9,427 nt of DNA, taken from positions 1 through 9,427 of the forward strand of contig JAZNQX010000086.1 in assembly GCA_045590395.1 (NCBI GenBank). Direction: 5' to 3'. The notes below the pieces were generated by a model. That model did not search any database. It was not told where the DNA came from and saw only the letters and a program-made list of their open reading frames with translations. Positions 1 through 5,432 of the stretch are shown here, one piece after another. Within the stretch, counting starts at the first letter, position 1. Every line of letters begins with the position of its first letter. The position numbers were made by a program, and so were the translations under genes. Source of the DNA: SIG607 sp045590395 (GTDB lineage Bacteria > Bacillota > Clostridia > Oscillospirales > Acutalibacteraceae).

Positions 1-11
1 AATATTTTATA

Positions 12-40
12 TTGCCATATTTTTTGCTTTATAGTATAAT
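12..40 (+). promoter_or_regulatory. Sigma-A-type promoter of the transporter operon
   Basis: A -35 box TTGCCA (12-17, one mismatch to TTGACA) is separated by exactly 17 bp from a perfect -10 box TATAAT (35-40). The expected transcription start is near 47, which leaves a leader of about 24 nt carrying the ribosome binding site AGGAGAG (58-64). The inference rests on box match and spacing only. Confidence 0.75.
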
Positions 41-70
41 AAATGAAAACTTATGTCAGGAGAGAAGTTT

Positions 71-1438
71 ATGGCAAGAGATAGTTTTAAAAGCAGACTC
101 GGCTTTATTCTTGTTAGCGCAGGCTGTGCCATTGGTATTGGTAACGTATGGCGCTTTCCTTATGTTGCAGGACAAAACGGCGGCGGAATTTTCGTACTTT
201 TTTACCTTTTGTTCCTTATTTGTATGGGTATTCCTGTGCTTACTATGGAATTAGCGGTAGGCAGAGCAGGCAGAAAAAGTGCCCTTGGTGCATTTAAAGC
301 CCTTGAAAAGCCAAAATCAAAATGGCATATTCACGGCTGGATTTGTGCTATAGGCTGTTATCTGCTTATGATGTATTACACCACCGTTTCGGGCTGGATG
401 ACAAACTATTTTGTTAAGTTCTTAGGCGGTACCTTTAAAAGCGGTATGACCAATGAGCAGGTAAACGATGTTTTTGCGAAAATGACGGCAAACCCTTACG
501 AAATGCTTTTATGGATGGCAATTACCGTTATAGCAGGTTTTATTGTGTGTAGCTTTGGACTTCAGAAGGGCCTTGAGCGTATCAGCAAATGGATTATGTT
601 GGCGTTGCTTGCCCTTATGGTTATCTTGGCAATAAACAGCCTATTCCTTGAGGGAGGAAGCGAAGGCGTTAAGTATTACCTTATTCCCAGCCTTTCAAGG
701 CTAAAAGAAAACGGAATCAGCATTTTTGACGTTATTGTTGCCGCTATGAATCAGTCCTTCTTTACACTAAGCCTTGGTATCGGTTCAATGCAGATTTTTG
801 GCAGCTATATGAGTAAGGATAACACCCTTGCAAGTGAAGCCTCCAGAATATGTGTGCTTGATACCTTTGTTGCGCTTATGTCAGGTATGATAATTTTCCC
901 TGCCTGCTTTGCATATAATGTAGATGTAAATGCAGGACCTCCTCTTATTTTCCAGACTCTGCCTAACGTATTTATAAATATGGCAGGCGGCAGAATATGG
1001 GGAACTCTTTTCTTCCTGTTTATGACATTTGCAAGCTTTACAACCGTTATTGCTGTGTTTGAGAATCTTCAGGCTAACCTTATGGATAATTTTGGAATGA
1101 GCAGAAAGAAAGCCTCTATAATAAACTGTATTGGCGTACTGGTTCTCAGTGTTCCTTGTGTTCTTGGCTTTAATGTGTTAAGCTTTGCAAATATCGGCGG
1201 AAAAAACATTCTTGATATAGAAGATTTTGTGGTAAGCAATATTTTACTTCCTATGGGTGCTCTTGTATTCCTGCTGTTTTGTGTTACAAAATGGGGCTGG
1301 GGTTTTGATAAGTATATTGCTGAGGCAAACACCGGCAAGGGTATGAAAATGCCTCAATGGTTTAAATACTACTTCCGCTTTATTATGCCGGTATTCATTA
1401 TCATAATTCTTATTGTAGGTCTTGTTAATTTCTTTTAA
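71..1438 (+). CDS. Sodium-dependent transporter of the NSS/SNF (LeuT-fold) family
   Basis: This is an integral membrane symporter that should couple sodium entry to uptake of an amino acid or similar small solute. The 455-residue protein carries the family TM1 signature GCAIGIGNVWRFPY (18-31), with the unwound sodium/substrate segment around G24-N25 and the conserved R28. It also has the TM5 motif GLERISKW (167-174), the TM6 motif QSFFTLSLGIGSMQIFGSYM (228-247) and a TM8 segment FASFTTVIAVFE (320-331). I count about 11 hydrophobic helices, the last at 436-453. That fits the 11-helix bacterial subgroup (MhsT/Tyt1 type) better than the 12-helix LeuT type. An in-frame ATG at 53 is possible, but AGGAGAG at 58-64 lies 6 nt before the ATG at 71, so 71 is chosen. 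It is the first gene of an operon; the next ATG is 15 nt after its stop. The substrate cannot be read from the sequence; aromatic or hydrophobic amino acids are known for relatives. Confidence 0.93.
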   Translation: MARDSFKSRLGFILVSAGCAIGIGNVWRFPYVAGQNGGGIFVLFYLLFLICMGIPVLTMELAVGRAGRKSALGAFKALEKPKSKWHIHGWICAIGCYLLMMYYTTVSGWMTNYFVKFLGGTFKSGMTNEQVNDVFAKMTANPYEMLLWMAITVIAGFIVCSFGLQKGLERISKWIMLALLALMVILAINSLFLEGGSEGVKYYLIPSLSRLKENGISIFDVIVAAMNQSFFTLSLGIGSMQIFGSYMSKDNTLASEASRICVLDTFVALMSGMIIFPACFAYNVDVNAGPPLIFQTLPNVFINMAGGRIWGTLFFLFMTFASFTTVIAVFENLQANLMDNFGMSRKKASIINCIGVLVLSVPCVLGFNVLSFANIGGKNILDIEDFVVSNILLPMGALVFLLFCVTKWGWGFDKYIAEANTGKGMKMPQWFKYYFRFIMPVFIIIILIVGLVNFF

Positions 1439-1453
1439 TCAGTGAGGGATAGT

Positions 1454-1960
1454 ATGTTCAGAGATATTTGCTTAAAGGATTTTAAAGAAAATGTTATTAA
1501 AATTATTTCCCAGGAATATATGCTGATAACAGCAGGAGATAAAGATAATTTCAATATGATGACAGCCTCTTGGGGATTTATGGGCGAAATGTGGGGTGAG
1601 GACAGCGTTGCCGTTGTGGTACGTCCCTCACGCTACACTATGGATTTTATTGATAAAAGCGATTATTTCACCCTTACCTTTTTCGGTGAAAATAAGGACA
1701 TTCATAAAATCTGCGGCAGTAAATCGGGCAGAGATGTTGATAAACTGGCAGAAACGGGGCTTACACCTATTTCTGATGATAAGTATGTCTGGTTTGATGA
1801 AGCCCGTCTTGTGCTTAAAATTAAAAAGAAATATGTACAGCCTATGTCACCTCAGTATTTAACCGATAAATCGGTAGACGAAAAATGGTATAAAGACGGC
1901 GACTGGCATAATCTTATAATAGGCTCTATTGAGCGTATATATGTAAAAGAAAATATATAA
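1454..1960 (+). CDS. Flavin reductase-like / flavoredoxin-type FMN-binding protein
   Basis: This 168-residue soluble protein looks like a member of the flavin reductase-like, FMN-binding split-barrel family (flavoredoxin group), which binds FMN and moves electrons in anaerobes. The visible signature is the early strand YMLITAGDKDNFNMMTASWG (22-41), where the N-x-M-T-A-S-W part is the usual FMN-phosphate contact. It is followed by VRPSRYT (56-62), FTLTFFG (72-78) and GSKSGRDVDKLAETGL (88-103), which match the order of conserved blocks in this family. A GTG at 1442 would add four residues. GAGGG at 1444-1448 sits 5 nt before the ATG at 1454 and would itself be inside the longer form, so 1454 is preferred. 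It is co-transcribed with the upstream transporter and ends just before a strong hairpin terminator. The electron donor and acceptor are unknown, and no catalytic specificity can be assigned. Confidence 0.85.
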   Translation: MFRDICLKDFKENVIKIISQEYMLITAGDKDNFNMMTASWGFMGEMWGEDSVAVVVRPSRYTMDFIDKSDYFTLTFFGENKDIHKICGSKSGRDVDKLAETGLTPISDDKYVWFDEARLVLKIKKKYVQPMSPQYLTDKSVDEKWYKDGDWHNLIIGSIERIYVKENI

Positions 1961-1966
1961 AAAAAT

Positions 1967-1990
1967 AAACCTGCTGAATTCAGCAGGTTT
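1967..1990. terminator. Bidirectional intrinsic terminator between convergent genes
   Basis: A perfect 24-bp palindrome is centred on GAATTC (1976-1981) and can fold into a 10-bp stem CCTGCTGAAT.. with a short AATT-type loop, flanked by A and T runs. On the plus strand it is followed by TTTTAATTTTTAT; on the minus strand it is followed by ATTTTTTTAT. It lies between the stop codons of the flavoprotein gene (1960) and the convergent 3D gene (2002), so it can end transcription from both sides. Confidence 0.88.
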
Positions 1991-2001
1991 TAATTTTTAT
2001 T

Positions 2002-2904
2002 TTACAGGAAGTAGATTATTACATCTCTTCTTCCAAAGTATCTGCAGGCCGCCTGAGTTTCAAAGAACAGGTCAACATTTGTAGGTCTGCTTTTTATAAA
2101 TCCGCCGGTATCAGCGGCAATAGCGTAGCCGTAAACATATTTGCCGTCGGCAGAAACTATATACATTTTAGTGCCGTAGGGGATAACCTTGGGGTTAACC
2201 GCAATATATCCGGGCTGAGGCTTAACACCGGTAGAACAGCGGTTACCGGTATAAGTGTAGGCAGTAGCCTGCACACGTGTTGCCTTTTTATAATTTACGG
2301 GGATACCGTTTGCATCAAGCTCTATTTCAATATCAGGTGTAAGGGTAGAAATTGTAGAACCTGAAGAAACAGGCTTTGAAACACTTACATTTGCAGAAAC
2401 AGTAGTGGTTTTAACGGGAGTTTTTACCGGCTCTTTCTTTTCGGGAGCAGGAACGATATCCACATAGGTTTCACTTTCAACTACTGTATCTAAAGCGGGG
2501 GTTACCATATCGCCGTCTTTAATAGTGATATCTGCATTTATAAGGATATCACTTATGGCGGAAGGGCCTGTAACATAGGTTACGGTTTTATCACCATAGG
2601 TAATATGAACGGGGAAGGTCTGAACAACCTCGATGGATAACTTGTTACCATCTCTGTCAGAACCTACAACATTATAATCGCTTGAATAACCGGCATAGCC
2701 TAAAATTCCGCGCACATCGCTTTTAAGGGTATATAAGGTGTGTGTGCTTTTACCGTCGGAAATAGAAACAACATTTACAGAGAAAACAAACAACATAATT
2801 ACAGCCGACATCAGTATGCACATACCGCTAAGGCCGATGTGTCTTGTGTGTTCTCTTAAAAAGCCGGCAGCCTTTCGAGCATAACACTTTAAATTCTTAA
2901 TCAT
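2002..2904 (-). CDS. Membrane-anchored cell-wall protein with DUF348-like and 3D domains (YabE-like)
   Basis: The 300-residue protein has a basic cytoplasmic N-terminus (1-24), one hydrophobic anchor or uncleaved signal segment (about 25-47), then an extracellular part. Residues about 99-142 (VHITYGDKTV...DMVTPALDTVV) look like a DUF348 repeat and 56-98 like a weaker copy. Residues 150-190 are a Pro/Lys/Thr/Ser-rich linker. The C-terminus (about 211-300) is a 3D domain, a double-psi barrel related to the lytic transglycosylase MltA: ATAYTYTG (213-220), VNPKVIPYGTKMYIV (236-250), AADTGG (263-268), NVDLFF (276-281), FGRRDVIIYF (290-299). Relatives such as YabE and Rpf/Sps proteins remodel peptidoglycan, often in stationary phase or spore outgrowth. 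Unlike YabE, I see no full G5 domain. An AAGGAGA site (2909-2915) lies 4 nt upstream of the start. The gene is convergent with the flavoprotein gene and divergent from the topoisomerase operon. Enzyme activity is inferred, not shown. Confidence 0.88.
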   Translation of the reverse strand: MIKNLKCYARKAAGFLREHTRHIGLSGMCILMSAVIMLFVFSVNVVSISDGKSTHTLYTLKSDVRGILGYAGYSSDYNVVGSDRDGNKLSIEVVQTFPVHITYGDKTVTYVTGPSAISDILINADITIKDGDMVTPALDTVVESETYVDIVPAPEKKEPVKTPVKTTTVSANVSVSKPVSSGSTISTLTPDIEIELDANGIPVNYKKATRVQATAYTYTGNRCSTGVKPQPGYIAVNPKVIPYGTKMYIVSADGKYVYGYAIAADTGGFIKSRPTNVDLFFETQAACRYFGRRDVIIYFL

Positions 2905-2920
2905 AAAATCTCCTTTTTGC

Positions 2921-2940
2921 TTCGTAAAACACTTTACGAA
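2921..2940 (-). promoter_or_regulatory. Perfect inverted repeat in the leader of the 3D-domain gene
   Basis: Arms TTCGTAAA (2921-2928) and TTTACGAA (2933-2940) are exact reverse complements around a 4-nt centre. The repeat lies about 6 bp upstream of the AAGGAGA ribosome binding site and downstream of the predicted transcription start, so in mRNA it would make an 8-bp hairpin next to the site. It could be an mRNA structure that tunes stability or translation, or a DNA operator. The sequence alone does not decide. Confidence 0.55.
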
Positions 2941-2989
2941 AATGGGTGTTTAAGGCAAAAAATGGCGCCTCAAAGACCGAACAAATGCC

Positions 2990-3017
2990 ATTATATCACG
3001 ATTTAATCAAATGTCAA
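2990..3017 (-). promoter_or_regulatory. Extended -10 sigma-A promoter of the 3D-domain gene
   Basis: Read on the minus strand, a perfect -35 TTGACA (3017-3012) is followed after 16 bp by TATAAT (2995-2990), and the -10 is preceded by TGA, making an extended -10. Transcription should start near 2983, giving a leader of about 78 nt that includes the inverted repeat at 2921-2940. Such a match to consensus predicts strong vegetative expression rather than control by a sporulation sigma factor. Confidence 0.8.
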
Positions 3018-3371
3018 ACAAAAAAATAGGGGCTGTTTTGTATAAATTGCACAAATTACAAAAAGATTTCAAAAAGTTACAAACTTGTAACCATTGATTT
3101 TTCTGGATATTTTACCAATTTTAACCAAATGAGTTGTGCAAAACCACAGTTTTACCCCATAAAAAACGGAAAAGTGGGGGATATAATGCGTTTTTTCGGC
3201 ATTTTTAGGGCAAAAAACACCATATATAAAGGTATTTTTGCGCTGTGAACACTAAATGTGGATTTTTTGAAAAATTGCAGGAATTTCTTTGTATATTATA
3301 TGTAAGGGTGGACAATATTATGAAAAATAAGGACAGGTTATAGCGGAACAACAAAACAAGGGGAATACTCC
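3018..3371. other. Gene-free divergent intergenic region, AT-rich, with palindromes
   Basis: About 350 bp between the two divergent promoters contain no convincing gene or structured RNA. I see a 16-bp palindrome GTTACAA-AC-TTGTAAC (3076-3091). A TTACAAA repeat occurs at 3056-3062 and 3077-3083, offset by 21 bp. A looser inverted repeat TTTTGTA/TACAAAA occurs at 3036-3042/3057-3063. A 12-mer ACACCATATATA (3217-3228) is the exact reverse complement of 3385-3396 in the topoisomerase promoter. A TATAAT at 3182-3187 lacks a matching -35. Very short reading frames (3186-3248, 20 codons; 3320-3343, 7 codons) are not supported as genes. Confidence 0.6.
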
Positions 3372-3374
3372 TTG
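3357..3374. promoter_or_regulatory. Palindrome overlapping the -35 box of the topoisomerase promoter (candidate operator)
   Basis: CAAGG (3357-3361) and CCTTG (3370-3374) are exact inverted arms; the inner G-T/G-C positions extend the symmetry to seven of nine pairs plus one wobble. The right arm shares TTG with the -35 box TTGACG (3372-3377), so a bound protein would block RNA polymerase. Identity of any regulator is unknown. Confidence 0.4.
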
Positions 3375-3401
3375 ACGAAAACACTATATATGGTGTATAA
3401 T
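3372..3401 (+). promoter_or_regulatory. Sigma-A-type promoter of the type IIA topoisomerase operon
   Basis: A -35 TTGACG (3372-3377, one mismatch) and a perfect -10 TATAAT (3396-3401) are 18 bp apart. The expected start is near 3408, giving a leader of about 28 nt with the ribosome binding site AAAGGAG (3419-3425). The spacer is almost filled by a palindrome (3381-3396) and the -35 is overlapped by another (3357-3374). Confidence 0.78.
3381..3396. promoter_or_regulatory. Palindrome in the promoter spacer (candidate operator)
   Basis: ACACTATATATGGTGT is a 16-bp palindrome with a single mismatched pair (3385/3392). It sits between the -35 and -10 boxes and includes the first T of the -10. Its right 12 bases occur again in reverse complement at 3217-3228, about 157 bp upstream. 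This placement is typical of repressor sites, but AT-rich sequence makes partial symmetry common, so the call is tentative. Confidence 0.4.
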
Positions 3402-3435
3402 ATTTATAATTATGAAATAAAGGAGCAAACCTTTA

Positions 3436-5418
3436 ATGGCAGTAAAAAAAGCGGAATATACCAACGAAAGCATTAAACAGCTTAAAGGTCCCGACCAGGT
3501 GCGACTGCGCCCGGCGGTTATTTTCGGTTCTGACGGTATTGAGGGCTGTGAGCATTCGGTTTTTGAAATTATATCAAACTCTATTGATGAAGCCCGTGAG
3601 GGTCATGGTAATAAAATTATAATAACAAGGTTTAGTGACGGAAGTATTGAGGTTCAAGACTTTGGACGTGGCGCTCCCGTTGATTATAATAAGAATGAAG
3701 ACAAGTTCAACTGGGAACTGCTTTACTGTACCCTTTATGCAGGAAGCAAGTACGACACAAACGACGGCGGAAGTTATGAGTACTCTATTGGTCTTAACGG
3801 CCTCGGTCTTTGTGCTACTCAGTTTTCTTCTGAATATATGGATGTTGAAATTAAGCGTGACGGTTATAAATATAACCTGCACTTTGAAAAGGGTTTTAAT
3901 ATAGGCGGACTTAAAAAGGAAGAATACTCCGGCCGCGATACAGGTACCACAACAAAATGGAAGCCCGACAGAGCCGTATTTAATGATATAGATATACCTG
4001 CTATCTATTTTGAGGATACTATAAGAAGACAGGCTATTGTTAACGACGGTCTTCTGTTTGTTTTCAGAAATCAGGTGGGTGCTCGTTTTGAAACCAAAGA
4101 ATTCTGCTATAAAAACGGTATAGAGGATTATCTGCACGAGGTAGTGGACGAAAAGGCTCTTACCCCTGTTCAGTTCTGGAAAGCCGAGCGTAAGGGTAAG
4201 GACAGAGAGGACAAGCCCGAGTACAAGGTTAAAATGAATATTGCCGTAGCCTTTTCAAACCACAATAAAATGACCGAGTATTATCATAACTCAAGTTGGC
4301 TTGAATATGGCGGTTCACCCGAAAAGGCCGTAAGATATGCTTTTGTTACTCAGCTTGACAGCTATATAAAACAGCAGAACAAGTACCAGAAGAATGAAAG
4401 CAAGATTACCTTTTCGGATGTAGAGGAATGTCTTAATATATGTATATCGTCTTTCTCTACCCAGACCTCTTATGAAAACCAGACCAAAAAGGCAATTACC
4501 AATAAATTTATTTATGAGGCTATGTCTGACTTCTTAAAGCATCAGCTTGAAATTTATTTTATTGAAAATAAAGCCGATGCGGATAAGATAATTGACCAGG
4601 TTCTTATAAATAAGCGAAGCAGAGAGAAAAGCGAAAAAGAAAGAATAAATATAAAGAAAACCCTTTCCTCTAATAACACTATGGCCGACAGAGTACAAAA
4701 GTTTGTTGACTGCCGAAGCAAAGAGGTAAGTGAGCGTGAGCTTTATATAGTTGAGGGTGATTCGGCTCTTGGCTCCTGTAAGCTTGCCCGTGACGCCGCT
4801 TTTCAGGCTATAATGCCGGTGCGCGGTAAGATACTTAACTGTCTTAAAGCAGAGTATGATAAAATTTTTAAAAGCGAAATCATTACCGACCTTATTAAAG
4901 TACTGGGCTGTGGTGTTGAGGTTAAATCAAAGGCAAACAAAAATCTTTCAACCTTTGATATAAGAAACCTCAGGTGGAATAAGATTATTATATGTACCGA
5001 TGCCGATGTTGACGGCTTCCATATAAGAACACTTATTTTAACTATGATTTACCGCCTTATGCCTACTCTTATAAATGAGGGCAGGGTATTTATTGCCGAA
5101 ACACCTCTTTATGAAATAAACACAAAGAGTATGACCTATTTTGCTTATGATGAAAACGAAAAAAGGGAAATACTTGAAAAAATAGGCAGTGAGAAGTACA
5201 CACTTCAGCGTTCAAAGGGACTTGGTGAAAACCAGCCCGATATGATGAACTTAACCACTATGAATCCCGAAACCAGACGGCTTATAAAGATTAAGCCTGA
5301 GGATGCGGAAAATACAGCAATAATGTTTGATATGCTGCTTGGTGATGACCTTGCAGGCAGAAAAGACTATATATCAGAAAACGGCTATCTGTATATGGAT
5401 GATGCCGACATAAGCTAA
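3436..5418 (+). CDS. parE: Type IIA DNA topoisomerase ATPase/TOPRIM subunit (ParE/GyrB-like, probably topoisomerase IV)
   Basis: The 660-residue protein is the ATP-driven gate subunit of a type IIA topoisomerase. The GHKL ATPase region shows FEIISNSIDEA (43-53) with E44, N48 and E52 in the places of E. coli GyrB E42, N46 and E50. VQDFGRGAPV (73-82) supplies D75, GLNGLG (119-124) is the glycine-rich lid, R141 aligns with GyrB R136, and QTK (349-351) carries the transducer lysine. The TOPRIM domain has EGDSALGS (440-447), RGKILN (463-468), TDADVDG (521-527) and SKGLGENQPD (593-602). Length fits ParE or short GyrB. The protein is divergent: RPAVIFGSDG replaces RPGMYIGSTG, N121 replaces the GLHGVG histidine, and S47 and F76 replace usual Asp residues. 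AAAGGAG lies 10 nt before ATG. The next gene begins 14 nt downstream. ParE rather than GyrB is inferred from the partner; the type IIA family itself is certain. Confidence 0.9.
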   Translation: MAVKKAEYTNESIKQLKGPDQVRLRPAVIFGSDGIEGCEHSVFEIISNSIDEAREGHGNKIIITRFSDGSIEVQDFGRGAPVDYNKNEDKFNWELLYCTLYAGSKYDTNDGGSYEYSIGLNGLGLCATQFSSEYMDVEIKRDGYKYNLHFEKGFNIGGLKKEEYSGRDTGTTTKWKPDRAVFNDIDIPAIYFEDTIRRQAIVNDGLLFVFRNQVGARFETKEFCYKNGIEDYLHEVVDEKALTPVQFWKAERKGKDREDKPEYKVKMNIAVAFSNHNKMTEYYHNSSWLEYGGSPEKAVRYAFVTQLDSYIKQQNKYQKNESKITFSDVEECLNICISSFSTQTSYENQTKKAITNKFIYEAMSDFLKHQLEIYFIENKADADKIIDQVLINKRSREKSEKERINIKKTLSSNNTMADRVQKFVDCRSKEVSERELYIVEGDSALGSCKLARDAAFQAIMPVRGKILNCLKAEYDKIFKSEIITDLIKVLGCGVEVKSKANKNLSTFDIRNLRWNKIIICTDADVDGFHIRTLILTMIYRLMPTLINEGRVFIAETPLYEINTKSMTYFAYDENEKREILEKIGSEKYTLQRSKGLGENQPDMMNLTTMNPETRRLIKIKPEDAENTAIMFDMLLGDDLAGRKDYISENGYLYMDDADIS

Positions 5419-5432
5419 GGAGAAATTAGAAT

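Noticed and set aside
53..70. Upstream ATG giving the transporter six extra residues
   Set aside because: The AGGAGAG ribosome binding site lies within this extension and is well spaced for the ATG at 71; the extra residues are not part of the family N-terminus.
3155..3179. CCCCA/TGGGG inverted repeat in the intergenic region
   Set aside because: Only five pairs with a 15-nt loop and no T run; too weak to call a terminator or operator.
3186..3248. Short reading frame of 20 codons starting MRFFGIFRAK after a GGGGG run
   Set aside because: It is in an AT-rich intergenic region, has no family resemblance, no good promoter (TATAAT at 3182-3187 overlaps the start codon and has no -35), and contains the 12-mer that looks regulatory.
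3257..3265. TGTGGATTT resembling a DnaA box near a gyrase-type gene pair
   Set aside because: It matches only seven of nine positions, stands alone, and dnaA, dnaN and recF are absent; no evidence for a replication origin.
3320..3343. Seven-codon frame MKNKDRL preceded by AAGGGTGG, possible leader peptide
   Set aside because: No run of regulatory codons, no attenuator hairpin pair and no clear promoter upstream; such short frames are expected by chance.
3574..4137. Long minus-strand open frame (187 codons) inside the topoisomerase gene
   Set aside because: It is antisense to conserved ATPase motifs, lacks a ribosome binding site and resembles no family.
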